Notes: generated by a model from the sequence alone, not told the origin. 18,033 nucleotides of DNA from Microbacter sp049976245 (GCA_049976245.1 JBMFIQ010000041.1:1-18033); one strand, 5' to 3'; positions 1-8,334 are shown, counted from the stretch's first letter. Translations and numbers: made by a program.

Positions 1-605
1 TGGTTGTTCACAAAGCTGATGCCTACGGCTGGATTGTCGCCGGCTATTTTCACCTTGTAACCCTTGATTCTAAGGTTGCGATTCGGGGTGATGACGTCGT
101 TCACCGAGCCGGTTTTCACATCGGTTACCTGCGTCATGGTGATGCTGTTGTCGGCTACGCCCATGATTTCGACTTCGATGTTCGGGATCTCTTTGCGCAG
201 GGTGTCGCCCTGATTAAACTGAAAAAGAACGCTGTGTTTCGATGGGTTAAATGTTTCGGACGGAGAGTTGAATACCCCTTTGATCAAAGTGGTTGCTGTG
301 AAATAACCGGTGTTGATCGAAAAGCCGTCGCAAAGCTGATAAGCCATCTCTTTGAGAAAGAGGTTCACATGGTGCTCCATGTCAGCTGCCGATACCGATG
401 CGCCGCCGCGGGTCACTGCCGAATGAGCAATGTCGGCAATGCTCAAGGTTCGTTCACTGCTTACGCGAGCTACGTAATCATTGGGGTCTTCCGTCAGAAG
501 ATTGTCGTACAAATTCGCTTTGATGCGATGAAGTGTGTTTGCTATAAAAGAATGGTTTAAAGATGAATAAATGATTGATTGGGTCGTGTTTTCTCCAAAG
601 CTCAT
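1..605 (-). CDS. HU-like DNA-binding domain / DUF4469 protein (3' end cut off by window edge)
   Basis: The minus-strand frame is open from an ATG at 605 to the window edge (201 codons, no stop reached), so the C-terminus is missing. Residues about 27-150 (KANLYDN, VTRGGASVS, YQLCDGFSINTGYF, LRKEI) resemble the HU/IHF-like N-terminal domain of a Bacteroidetes protein family. Residues about 158-201 (TQVTDVKTGSVND, LRIKGYKVKIAGDNP) resemble the start of the Ig-like DUF4469 domain that follows it in that family. Such proteins are thought to bind DNA; their precise role is not known. About 25 residues precede the usual family start (IKANLYDN). ATG 605 is preferred because it is the only ATG in the open frame upstream of the domain and lies about 30 bases after a promoter match. 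The family call comes from recalled motifs. Confidence 0.8.
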   Translation of the reverse strand, partial: MSFGENTTQSIIYSSLNHSFIANTLHRIKANLYDNLLTEDPNDYVARVSSERTLSIADIAHSAVTRGGASVSAADMEHHVNLFLKEMAYQLCDGFSINTGYFTATTLIKGVFNSPSETFNPSKHSVLFQFNQGDTLRKEIPNIEVEIMGVADNSITMTQVTDVKTGSVNDVITPNRNLRIKGYKVKIAGDNPAVGISFVNN

Positions 606-640
606 TTCGGCTAAAACAGCGAAGCCGTTATTCTGTCTGC

Positions 641-671
641 CAAAGGTAAATAAGAATATTTATACACACAA
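641..671 (-). promoter_or_regulatory. Bacteroidetes-type promoter for the HU-like/DUF4469 gene
   Basis: Read on the minus strand, TACCTTTG (648-641) matches the TAnnTTTG -7 element. TTG at 671-669 lies 20 bases upstream as a possible -33 element. Transcription would start near 636, leaving about 30 bases before the ATG at 605. Confidence 0.6.
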
Positions 672-888
672 TAACAACAACCGACCAATTATCAACATTT
701 TTTATCATGATATAATTTTAAACAATGAGCTATAAAAAAAAGAGCTTATGTTCAAGAGAATGACTGTTTGGCAGGCTTTTTAGCTCCTTAGCCTGAATCA
801 TATCATTAACCGCAGGGAACAAAAACATTCCTCACCCAATATCCGTCGAGCACAGAAAGCTTCAATGAATTTTTTGAAGTAGATTTTG

Positions 889-896
889 TATCTTTG
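889..896 (+). promoter_or_regulatory. -7 element (TATCTTTG) upstream of metG
   Basis: TATCTTTG is a full match to TAnnTTTG. No TTG was found at the preferred 19-21 base distance upstream. Transcription would begin near 901, giving a leader of about 75 bases before metG. That leader includes CCACGTACGG, a near-palindrome around 937-946. Confidence 0.5.
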
Positions 897-976
897 TGCG
901 TTTTTTGCATCCCTCTGCAGAGCCTGTTACAGCCCACGTACGGGATTGACGCAGCTTAACATAATACATTGACATC

Positions 977-3019
977 ATGGCGAAACAATTCAAACGAACG
1001 TTGATTACTACGGCATTGCCCTATGCCAACGGTCCTGTTCACATTGGGCATTTGGCCGGCGTTTATGTACCGGCCGACATCTATGCACGCTACCTTAGGC
1101 TGAAAGGCGAAGAGGTCATCATGATAGGCGGATCCGACGAACACGGCGTTCCCATCACCATCAAAGCCCGCAACGAAGGCGTCACACCGCAGGAAATTGT
1201 CGATCGCTATCATGCCATCATCAAACGTTCGTTCGAAGAGTTCGGCATCTCGTTCGACATCTATTCGCGTACCACGTCAGCCATACATCGCCAAACAGCC
1301 TCCGACTTTTTCAAAACCCTCTACGACAAAGGAGAATTTATCACCAAAACTTCCGAGCAATACTACGACGAAGAGGCACAACAATTTCTGGCCGACCGTT
1401 ACATCACGGGAAAATGTCCCCATTGCGGCAACGAACATGCATATGGCGACCAATGCGAAGCATGTGGCACGTCGCTCAGCCCACTCGATCTGATCGATCC
1501 CAAATCGACCATTAGCGGCAGTCGTCCCGTACTCAGAGAAACCACCCATTGGTATCTGCCATTGGACAAACACGAAGCATGGCTGCGTCAATGGATTCTC
1601 GAAGAACACCAGGATTGGAAGCCCAACGTATATGGACAATGCAAATCGTGGCTCGACATGGGATTGCAACCCCGTGCCGTGAGTCGCGATCTCGACTGGG
1701 GCGTCCCCGTTCCCCTCGACGATGCCAAAGGAAAAGTGTTGTACGTCTGGTTTGATGCTCCCATCGGCTACATCTCCAACACCAAAGAACTGCTCCCCGA
1801 CACCTGGGAAACATGGTGGAAAGATCCTGAAACAAAACTGGTACACTTTATCGGGAAAGACAACATCGTTTTCCACTGCATCGTCTTCCCGTCAATGTTG
1901 AAAGCCGAAGGAAGCTACATCCTGCCCGAAAACGTCCCTGCCAACGAATTCCTCAACCTCGAAGGCGATAAGATTTCTACTTCCCGCAATTGGGCGGTGT
2001 GGCTTCACGAATATCTCGAAGCATTCCCGGGCAAACAGGACGTGCTTCGCTACGTGCTCACGGCCAACGCTCCCGAAACCAAGGACAACGACTTCACATG
2101 GAAAGATTTTCAGGCACGCAACAATAACGAATTGGTGGCCATCTTTGGCAATTTCGTGAATCGTGCATTGGTGCTGACTCAAAAATACTTCGACGGCAAA
2201 GTGCCTGCTCAAGGTACCTTCAATGATTACGATCAACAAACCATCGCCGAATTCGTGGCTGTGAAAACAGAGATGGAACGGCTCTTGGACAACTACCGTT
2301 TTCGCGATGCGTTGAAAGAAGCCATGAACTTAGCCCGCATCGGGAATAAATACTTAGCCGACATGGAGCCTTGGAAATTAGCCAAAGGCGACATGACGCG
2401 CGTGGCTACCATCATGAACCTCAGCCTGCAAATCACCGCCAACTTAGCCATTGCCTTTGAACCCTTCCTGCCTTTCACCGCCGAGAAACTGCGCGACATG
2501 ATCGGCTTGAACCTGTGGGAATGGAATGCGTTGGGCAGCTTCGCACTGCTGCCCGAAGGTCATGTTTTAGGAGAACCTGCGTTGTTGTTCGAAAAGATCG
2601 AGGACGACGTGGTGGAAAGAGAAGTACAAAAGTTGCTGGACACCAAAAAAGCCAACGAAGCCGCCGCCTACAAAGCCAAACCCGTGAAAGAAAACGTGGC
2701 TTTTGAAGACTTCATGAAGGTGGACATTCGCGTGGGCACGGTACTCGACTGCCAACGGGTGCCCAAAGCCGACAAGCTGCTTCAGTTCCGCATTGCCGAC
2801 GGATTGCAGGAACGCACCATCCTGTCGGGGATAGCGCAATATTATCCCGATCCTCAAGCGCTCATCGGCATGCAGGTCTGTTTCGTGGCCAACTTTGAAC
2901 CCAAAAAACTGCGCGGCATCATGAGCGAAGGGATGATCCTTTCAGCCGAAAATGCCGACGGAAAATTAGTCATCATTCAACCAAGCGCCAAAGTCACCAA
3001 CGGCGTCGAAGTGAAATAA
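977..3019 (+). CDS. metG: Methionyl-tRNA synthetase
   Basis: Charges tRNA(Met) with methionine in the cytoplasm, using ATP. It is a class I synthetase of 680 residues, the length expected for the form with a C-terminal tRNA-binding domain. The HIGH motif is at residues 22-25 and the KMSKS equivalent reads KISTS at 332-336. A CPHC...CEAC zinc knuckle has cysteines at 147, 150, 160 and 163. The anticodon-binding helical region follows (about 370-540). From about 576 to the end is a Trbp111/EMAP-II-like OB-fold (VDIRVGTVL, KADKLLQF), which in other MetRS proteins drives dimerisation and tRNA binding. The ATG at 977 precedes the Rossmann fold directly (KRTLITTALPYANGPVHIGH). A TrmH-family gene follows after 4 bases, suggesting one transcript. 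Confidence 0.98.
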   Translation: MAKQFKRTLITTALPYANGPVHIGHLAGVYVPADIYARYLRLKGEEVIMIGGSDEHGVPITIKARNEGVTPQEIVDRYHAIIKRSFEEFGISFDIYSRTTSAIHRQTASDFFKTLYDKGEFITKTSEQYYDEEAQQFLADRYITGKCPHCGNEHAYGDQCEACGTSLSPLDLIDPKSTISGSRPVLRETTHWYLPLDKHEAWLRQWILEEHQDWKPNVYGQCKSWLDMGLQPRAVSRDLDWGVPVPLDDAKGKVLYVWFDAPIGYISNTKELLPDTWETWWKDPETKLVHFIGKDNIVFHCIVFPSMLKAEGSYILPENVPANEFLNLEGDKISTSRNWAVWLHEYLEAFPGKQDVLRYVLTANAPETKDNDFTWKDFQARNNNELVAIFGNFVNRALVLTQKYFDGKVPAQGTFNDYDQQTIAEFVAVKTEMERLLDNYRFRDALKEAMNLARIGNKYLADMEPWKLAKGDMTRVATIMNLSLQITANLAIAFEPFLPFTAEKLRDMIGLNLWEWNALGSFALLPEGHVLGEPALLFEKIEDDVVEREVQKLLDTKKANEAAAYKAKPVKENVAFEDFMKVDIRVGTVLDCQRVPKADKLLQFRIADGLQERTILSGIAQYYPDPQALIGMQVCFVANFEPKKLRGIMSEGMILSAENADGKLVIIQPSAKVTNGVEVK

Positions 3020-3023
3020 CGCC

Positions 3024-3557
3024 ATGCGCAAACTCAAAATTACCGAGCTCCATCGCCTCACCACCGATGAATTTAAGGAAGCTGCAAAACTCCCTCTGGT
3101 AATCGTGCTTGACAATGTTCGAAGCTTGCACAATGTCGGCTCCGTCTTTCGCACCTCCGATGCGTATCTCATTCAGGCAGTTTATCTTTGCGGCATTACC
3201 GCTCAACCGCCTCATCCCGAAATTCACAAGTCAGCCCTTGGCGCCGAATTTTCTGTAGCGTGGCGCTATGTTGCCCGTACGGAAGAAGCCGTAACAGCGT
3301 TGCAAAAAGAAGGATTCAACGTATTCGCCGTCGAACAGGCCGAAGGCAGCACCATGCTTCATCAACTCCATCTTGAAAAAGGGAAGAAATATGCCGTCAT
3401 TTTCGGACACGAAGTCAAAGGAGTACAACAAAACGTGGTGGATCTCTGTCAGGGATGCATCGAACTGCCACAATACGGCACCAAACACTCTCTCAATGTG
3501 TCAGTCACGGCAGGCATCGTCATTTGGGAATTTTTCAAAGCCTTGAACCCGGCATAA
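3024..3557 (+). CDS. TrmH/SpoU-family RNA 2'-O-methyltransferase
   Basis: A 177-residue SPOUT-fold methyltransferase that would transfer a methyl group from S-adenosylmethionine to a ribose 2'-OH in tRNA or rRNA. All three SpoU motifs are present: motif 1 NVRSLHNVGSVFRT (31-44) with the conserved Asn and Arg, motif 2 GHEVKGV (128-134), and motif 3 IELPQYGTKHSLNVS (146-160), which contributes to the knotted cofactor pocket. It is close to a bare catalytic domain, without the N-terminal L30e-like substrate domain of larger relatives such as RlmB, so the RNA target cannot be read from the sequence. The start lies 4 bases after the metG stop, consistent with translational coupling to another tRNA-related gene. 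Confidence 0.93.
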   Translation: MRKLKITELHRLTTDEFKEAAKLPLVIVLDNVRSLHNVGSVFRTSDAYLIQAVYLCGITAQPPHPEIHKSALGAEFSVAWRYVARTEEAVTALQKEGFNVFAVEQAEGSTMLHQLHLEKGKKYAVIFGHEVKGVQQNVVDLCQGCIELPQYGTKHSLNVSVTAGIVIWEFFKALNPA

Positions 3558-3595
3558 AAGTGCCAATAGAAAGGACAATAATTTAAAGAATTAAC

Positions 3596-3603
3596 TAACT
3601 TAG
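3596..3603 (+). promoter_or_regulatory. Possible weak -7 element before kup
   Basis: TAACTTAG followed by CACCC differs by one base from TAnnTTTG, in the 70-base gap between the methyltransferase and kup. No clear -33 element was seen, so kup may instead be read through from metG. Confidence 0.25.
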
Positions 3604-3627
3604 CACCCTCATTCAAATAGACACAAC

Positions 3628-5559
3628 ATGGCACAAACGACCAATAAAGTTCCTTTTGGAGTCATCGGCTTAATTGTTGCTTTTGGGATTGTTTACGGAG
3701 ACATCGGGACTTCTCCTCTTTATGTAATGCAAGCTATCGTGGACGGATTGTTACCTTCGGGCAACTTGACCCCTATGGCCGTGATTGGCGCTGTTTCATG
3801 CATCATCTGGACATTGACATTGCAAACCACCATCAAATACGTGGTCATCACCCTGCGTGCCGATAACAAGGGAGAAGGAGGCATCATGTCGCTCTTTGCC
3901 CTGCTCCGAAAAAAATACCGCTGGGCTTACATCATTGCAGCCATTGGCGCTGCAACATTGTTGGCTGACGGAGTCATCACCCCTTCCATCACCGTCATTT
4001 CAGCCATCGAAGGCGTTCACACCGTTCTGCCGATAGTTCCTATCATCCCCGTCACCTTGGCTATCCTGCTGGGTTTGTTTCTGATTCAACCTTTTGGCAG
4101 TGCCTGGCTTGGCAAATCGTTTGGAGGCATCATGGTGATTTGGTTCAGCATGATCGGTCTGCTCGGATTGTTTCAAATCTTTTCGTTCCCTGACATTTTC
4201 AAGGCGTTCAATCCCTACTATGCCGTCTATTTTCTGACTCACGTGCCTCATGCGTTCATTTTGTTGGGAGCGGTCTTCCTTTGTACAACAGGAGCGGAAG
4301 CACTCTATTCCGATCTCGGGCATTGCGGATTGAACAACATCCGTGTCTCATGGATGTTTGTAAAAACCACCCTCATTCTCAATTATCTTGGACAGGGAGC
4401 TTGGATCATCACCCACCTCTCATCCATCACCGGAAGCATCAATCCGTTTTTTGCCATCATGCCCTCATGGTTCTCGCTATTTGGCGTCACCATGGCCACT
4501 TTGGCCGCCATCATCGCCAGTCAGGCACTCATCAGCGGATCCTACACCATCATCAGTGAAGCCATCTCAATGGATATTTGGCCCAACATCTACATTAAAT
4601 ATCCCACTGCAGTTAAGGGACAGATGTACATCCCAACGACTAATTATGTGTTGATGACACTCTGTTTACTGGTGGTGATTGCATTCGGATCATCCAGCAA
4701 CATGGAAGCTGCCTATGGATTGTCCATCACCATCACCATGTTGATGACTAGTTTGTTGTTGTTCCTTTATTTCAGGATCAAACACATTTCGTTGTGGTTT
4801 GCCATTCCTATCACAGCCATGTTTTTGACCATCGAAACCTCCTTTTTGATTGCCAACCTGCATAAATTTGCTCACGGCGGATTTGCCACCATACTCATTG
4901 CCGGCTTTGTCTTTGTCCTGATGTATATCTGGTACAACGGACGTCGCATTAAAAACCGCGCCGTGACTTACGAACCCATCAAAGGAACGATTCCGATTTT
5001 AGAAGACATCAGCAACGACAACACCATTCCTAAATTTGCCACACATTTAGTCTATGTCACTCGGGCTAAATATCCAAACGAAATAGAACGGAAAGTAATC
5101 TATTCGCTCATTCATTTTGTGCCCAAACGCGCCGATACCTATTGGTTTGTTTACATGACACGGAGCGACGAACCCTACGAATTCAGTTACACGGTGAAGA
5201 CTTTCTCGCCTAACAAGATTTTCCGCATCGACATCAATGCCGGATTTAAATTAGGCATCCACATCGATAAATACATCCATCAAATTGCCAAAGAGATGGA
5301 AGAAAAAGGAATGGTCTCATTGGACAGCCGCTATCCGTCGCTTCTAAAACACAACATCATCGGCGATTTTCGTTTTGTGGTGGTAGAACGCATCCTGCGC
5401 GGCAGCTCCCCATTGCCTCCCGTCAAGAGAATCATCCTGACCGCTTACTATTTCATGAAGAAAATGTCAACTTCGGACACCCAAATCCTGGATCTTGATC
5501 CTACCAATGTGACCATCGAAAGCGTTCCATTGTTTAGCGTCATGCCCGAAGAACAGTAA
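3628..5559 (+). CDS. kup: Kup-family potassium uptake protein
   Basis: A KUP/HAK/KT-family transporter of 643 residues, expected to import K+ with protons across the inner membrane. The N-terminus carries the family signature YGDIGTSPLYV (23-33), followed by LRADNKGEGG (76-85) and LADGVITPS (112-120). GAEALYSDLGHCG corresponds to another conserved family loop. About twelve hydrophobic segments fill residues 10 to about 450, and the remaining 190 or so residues form the hydrophilic cytoplasmic C-terminal domain usual in this family. The ATG at 3628 immediately precedes the first membrane segment. A LuxR-type regulator gene starts 20 bases after the stop. Assignment to the family is firm; affinity and coupling ion are inferred from the family. 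Confidence 0.96.
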   Translation: MAQTTNKVPFGVIGLIVAFGIVYGDIGTSPLYVMQAIVDGLLPSGNLTPMAVIGAVSCIIWTLTLQTTIKYVVITLRADNKGEGGIMSLFALLRKKYRWAYIIAAIGAATLLADGVITPSITVISAIEGVHTVLPIVPIIPVTLAILLGLFLIQPFGSAWLGKSFGGIMVIWFSMIGLLGLFQIFSFPDIFKAFNPYYAVYFLTHVPHAFILLGAVFLCTTGAEALYSDLGHCGLNNIRVSWMFVKTTLILNYLGQGAWIITHLSSITGSINPFFAIMPSWFSLFGVTMATLAAIIASQALISGSYTIISEAISMDIWPNIYIKYPTAVKGQMYIPTTNYVLMTLCLLVVIAFGSSSNMEAAYGLSITITMLMTSLLLFLYFRIKHISLWFAIPITAMFLTIETSFLIANLHKFAHGGFATILIAGFVFVLMYIWYNGRRIKNRAVTYEPIKGTIPILEDISNDNTIPKFATHLVYVTRAKYPNEIERKVIYSLIHFVPKRADTYWFVYMTRSDEPYEFSYTVKTFSPNKIFRIDINAGFKLGIHIDKYIHQIAKEMEEKGMVSLDSRYPSLLKHNIIGDFRFVVVERILRGSSPLPPVKRIILTAYYFMKKMSTSDTQILDLDPTNVTIESVPLFSVMPEEQ

Positions 5560-5579
5560 ATTGAAAGAGACAACCCATC

Positions 5580-6230
5580 ATGAACGAAGTCGAATTCATC
5601 CTATTTGATCCACAGGACATCACACGGTTGGGATTAAAAACCCTCCTCCTGCATCAATTTCCGGAAGCCGCCGTTTATGAGATTCATTCAAAAAATCAAT
5701 TACGATCGGCTTTGCATCAACATCAGGAAGCCCTCGTCATGTTGGATTATACGCTTGCGGACATGAGCGATGCCGAAGAGTTGCTGCATCTGGCGCAACG
5801 CTATCTTTTGGTTCGATGGATCATCTTTTCGAATGAGTTGAGTTGGTCGTTCCTTCGACGCATTCAAACAGGCTCAGACACCATCAGCGTACTGTTCAAG
5901 GATGCTCCTTTAAACGAATGCAACACGGTTATCAGGCTCACTGCCGAAGGAAAACAATCGTTCGACGACAAGACATGGCAAATGTTGACCGCAACACCGC
6001 CTTCTCAACAGGAGAAACCCGTGTTGACCGAAACGGAACAGTCCATCCTGCGCTTCATGTCGCTCGGCAAAACGACCAAAGAAATTGCAGCCGAAAAGCA
6101 TCTAAGTTTTCATACCGTGAACACACACCGAAAAAACATCTTTCACAAATTAGAAGTCAACAACATTCACGAAGCAACCAAATATGCACTGCGCGCTGGG
6201 ATTCTTTCAATAGCTGAATACATGATCTAA
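5580..6230 (+). CDS. LuxR/NarL-type response regulator
   Basis: A 216-residue two-domain transcription regulator. Residues 1-125 look like a receiver domain: Asp10 in the acidic pocket, Asp56 as likely phosphoacceptor (VMLDYT), Ser84 (IIFSNE) and Lys107 (LFKDA). Where many receivers have an acidic pair at the first site, this one reads FDPQD. Residues 148-208 form a LuxR helix-turn-helix (LTETEQSILRFMSLGKTTKEIA, with the recognition helix around FHTVNTHRKNIFHKL). No histidine kinase is encoded nearby, so its input is unknown. It lies 20 bases after kup and 31 bases before the thiamine pyrophosphokinase gene, suggesting co-transcription, though a regulatory link to either neighbour is only inference. 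Confidence 0.88.
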   Translation: MNEVEFILFDPQDITRLGLKTLLLHQFPEAAVYEIHSKNQLRSALHQHQEALVMLDYTLADMSDAEELLHLAQRYLLVRWIIFSNELSWSFLRRIQTGSDTISVLFKDAPLNECNTVIRLTAEGKQSFDDKTWQMLTATPPSQQEKPVLTETEQSILRFMSLGKTTKEIAAEKHLSFHTVNTHRKNIFHKLEVNNIHEATKYALRAGILSIAEYMI

Positions 6231-6261
6231 AAAGCGAACTGAACCCAAGGACATTCATCTT

Positions 6262-6894
6262 ATGACAATTGCCTCCCATTCTTCTTTCATCCTCTTGGCC
6301 GACGGCCTTTTCCCGACGCATCCCTTTCCGTTGGAGCAGCTGCAACATGCCGACACTGTGGTTTGTTGCGATGGTGCTTCACAAAAACTACTTGATTTTG
6401 GAAGAGATCCCGACTTCATTGTAGGCGATTTTGACAGCATCAGCTCTGAAATAAAAAAACGCTTCCCTGATCGTCTGATCCATCATCCCGATCAGGAAAC
6501 AAACGACTTGACCAAAGGATTTCAACTTTGTCTCCAATTGGGGGCTACCAATCTCACCATTCTTGGGGCAACTGGTCTGCGTGAGGATCATACTTTAGGG
6601 AATATTTCGCTTTTGTACGAATACGCCACAGCATTGCCCACCGTGCGCATGATGACGGATTTCGGCATCTTCACCGTGATTGACCACTCCGCAAGCATTC
6701 AGAGCTATCCCGGACAACAAATCTCCCTTTTTTCTATCGATGCCTCACAATGCATCACTTCGGAAGGTTTGAAATATCCTTTGCTCAACCGCCCGCTGAC
6801 CAACTGGTGGCAAGGCACCCTCAATGAGAGCTTGTCCGACACTTTCCAAATCACACTCTCACACGGCTCTTTGCTCGTTTTTCAATGCTACTGA
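6262..6894 (+). CDS. thiN: Thiamine pyrophosphokinase
   Basis: Transfers pyrophosphate from ATP to thiamine, making the cofactor thiamine diphosphate. The 210-residue length fits the family. The catalytic domain shows CCDGA (35-39), the Asp-rich motif VGDFDS (54-59), DQETNDLTKG (77-86) and GATGLREDH (102-110), which together build the nucleotide and metal site. The C-terminal beta-rich thiamine-binding part retains SEGLKYPL and a final GSLLVF strand. The ATG at 6262 leads directly into the first strand (FILLADG). It is the last gene of the plus-strand run from metG. The 131 bases after it carry the metY promoter and palindrome but no clear terminator for this gene. The symbol follows the bacterial thiN usage. 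Confidence 0.93.
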   Translation: MTIASHSSFILLADGLFPTHPFPLEQLQHADTVVCCDGASQKLLDFGRDPDFIVGDFDSISSEIKKRFPDRLIHHPDQETNDLTKGFQLCLQLGATNLTILGATGLREDHTLGNISLLYEYATALPTVRMMTDFGIFTVIDHSASIQSYPGQQISLFSIDASQCITSEGLKYPLLNRPLTNWWQGTLNESLSDTFQITLSHGSLLVFQCY

Positions 6895-6951
6895 TTCCCG
6901 ATCATCTTGTGTCAACAACACCATAAATGATTCGAACAAGAAAAATTACCA

Positions 6952-7007
6952 TGTTTGTGGTATTGTACAGCCGCATCAATCGGCTGTATCTTTGGTTACC
7001 ACAAACA
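6952..7007. repeat. Nested double palindrome around the metY promoter
   Basis: Outer arms TGTTTGTGGTA (6952-6962) and TACCACAAACA (6997-7007) are perfect 11-base complements. Inner arms TACAGCCG (6966-6973) and CGGCTGTA (6981-6988) are perfect 8-base complements around the 7-base loop CATCAAT. No T-run follows, so it is not a classical terminator. The promoter elements lie between the arms: TTG in the left gap, and TATCTTTG starting at the last two bases of the inner arm. Because the predicted start site (about 6999) is inside the right outer arm, a metY transcript from this promoter would lack the hairpin, which favours a protein-binding operator over a riboswitch. Confidence 0.75.
6963..6994 (+). 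promoter_or_regulatory. Bacteroidetes-type promoter for metY-cysK
   Basis: TTG (6963-6965) and TATCTTTG (6987-6994) are separated by 21 bases, matching the -33/-7 architecture with a full TAnnTTTG. The predicted start near 6999 gives a leader of about 27 bases to the metY ATG at 7026. Confidence 0.65.
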
Positions 7008-7025
7008 CATTAGAACCTGTTCATT

Positions 7026-8333
7026 ATGTCTCAATCAACATTAAAATTCGAAACACTGCAAGTACATGCCGGACAAGAGGTTGACCCAATCACCCGATCG
7101 CGTGCCGTTCCCATCTATCAAACCAGTTCCTATCTTTTTGACGATGCACAATACGGCGCCGATTTGTTTGCCCTACGAAAATTCGGGAACATCTATACCC
7201 GTTTGATGAATCCCACTACGGAAGTTTTTGAAAAGCGGGTTGCCGCTTTAGAAGGAGGATTGAGCGCATTGGCCACCTCTTCGGGACAATCAGCACAATT
7301 CATTGCACTCAATAACATCATTGAAGCCGGCGATAATTTCGTGGCTACTTCCCATCTTTACGGAGGAACCTACAACCAATTTAAAAACCAATTCAAACGA
7401 TTAGGTGTTGAAGTGCGATTTACGCCCAACGACAATCCAGAAGAATTCGAAAAAAGAATTGACGAAAAAACCAAGGCGCTGTACGTCGAAACCATTGGAA
7501 ATCCCGATCTTAACATCCCCGATTTCGAAGCCATTGCTGCAGTTGCTGACCGATACGGAATCCCGTTGATTGTGGACAACACCTTTGGCGCAGGCGGAGC
7601 TATTTTCAGACCATTGGAACACGGGGCATCCGTTGTGGTTGAATCTGCCACCAAATGGATCGGCGGACATGGCACTTCGTTGGGAGGCGTCATTGTTGAC
7701 AGTGGACGATTCAACTGGGGCAATGGTAAATTTCCTGTCTTTTCCGAGCCATCCGAAAGTTATCACGGATTGATTTTCTGGGATGCTTTCGGAGCAAACA
7801 GTCCGTTCGGAAACATTGCCTTCACCCTGCGCGCCCGCGTCGAAGGGCTTCGCGATTGGGGAAGCGTCATCAGCCCTTTTAATGCTTTTCTGCTTTTGCA
7901 AGGTCTTGAAACCCTTTCGCTCAGGGTTGAACGCCACGTGGAAAATGCATTAAAACTGGCACAATGGCTTGAACAACATCCGAAAGTGGAATACGTTCAC
8001 TATCCGGGACTTGAAAGTAGTCCATATCATGCTTTGGCTTTGAAATATTTCAAAAAAGGATTTGGTGGCGTATTAACTTTCAAGATAAAAGGAAATCCCA
8101 AAAATGCAGATACATTGATCAACAACGTTAAATTATTGAGCCATTTAGCCAATGTAGGCGACGCCAAATCATTGATCATTCATCCGGCTTCGACAACGCA
8201 CGAACAATTATCGGCCGAAGAACAAAAAGCATCGGGTGTTGAAGCAGGTTTATTGCGTGTCTCCGTTGGCATTGAACACATTGACGACATCATTGCGGAT
8301 TTTGAGCAGGCATTCAATAACATTAAAATGTAA
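7026..8333 (+). CDS. metY: O-acetylhomoserine sulfhydrylase (aminocarboxypropyltransferase)
   Basis: A PLP enzyme of the Cys/Met metabolism family, 435 residues, the usual length for MetY and longer than typical cystathionine gamma-synthases. It is expected to make homocysteine from O-acetylhomoserine and sulfide, the direct sulfhydrylation route to methionine. Visible family features are YTRLMNPT near the N-terminus (the Tyr and Arg that contact the PLP phosphate of the neighbouring subunit), the VDNTFG strand-turn, and the PLP lysine Lys210 in ESATKWIGGHGTSLGG. The C-terminal domain ends with the conserved RVSVGIEHIDDIIADFEQA. The start at 7026 follows the predicted promoter. cysK begins one base after the stop. 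O-succinylhomoserine as substrate cannot be excluded from sequence alone. Confidence 0.93.
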   Translation: MSQSTLKFETLQVHAGQEVDPITRSRAVPIYQTSSYLFDDAQYGADLFALRKFGNIYTRLMNPTTEVFEKRVAALEGGLSALATSSGQSAQFIALNNIIEAGDNFVATSHLYGGTYNQFKNQFKRLGVEVRFTPNDNPEEFEKRIDEKTKALYVETIGNPDLNIPDFEAIAAVADRYGIPLIVDNTFGAGGAIFRPLEHGASVVVESATKWIGGHGTSLGGVIVDSGRFNWGNGKFPVFSEPSESYHGLIFWDAFGANSPFGNIAFTLRARVEGLRDWGSVISPFNAFLLLQGLETLSLRVERHVENALKLAQWLEQHPKVEYVHYPGLESSPYHALALKYFKKGFGGVLTFKIKGNPKNADTLINNVKLLSHLANVGDAKSLIIHPASTTHEQLSAEEQKASGVEAGLLRVSVGIEHIDDIIADFEQAFNNIKM

Positions 8334-8334
8334 A

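Larger units (their letters stand above)
606..976. other. Divergent intergenic region with two promoters, no gene seen
   Basis: This 371-base gap separates the HU-like/DUF4469 gene from metG. It is AT-rich and contains divergent promoter matches (641-671 minus, 889-896 plus). CAGGCT at 772-777 and AGCCTG at 790-795 form a weak 6-base inverted repeat without a T-run. CTTCAA (860-865) and TTGAAG (874-879) form a second small inverted repeat just before the metG -7 element. No tRNA, convincing small ORF or known leader was recognised. Confidence 0.5.

Noticed and set aside
234..560. Plus-strand ORF of 108 codons starting MFRWVKCFG
   Set aside because: It lies antisense to the HU-like/DUF4469 coding region, whose translation has clear family motifs; the plus frame shows none.
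606..976. tRNA, small RNA or small protein in the long intergenic region
   Set aside because: No acceptor/T-arm pattern, no strong hairpin with a T-run and only very short ORFs were seen; the region is explained by two divergent promoters.
1277..1876. Long minus-strand ORF of 199 codons within metG
   Set aside because: It is antisense to a highly conserved part of methionyl-tRNA synthetase and shows no family motifs; codon bias of the sense gene explains its length.
6940..7025. SAM or other known riboswitch before metY
   Set aside because: The methionine context suggested it, but I could not match the conserved cores of SAM-I or SAM-II, and the promoter elements lie within the fold, so it would not be transcribed from that promoter.
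8236..8334. Upstream extension of the cysK frame
   Set aside because: These codons overlap the end of metY in another frame and add residues not found in cysteine synthases; the family start matches the ATG at 8335 or 8338.
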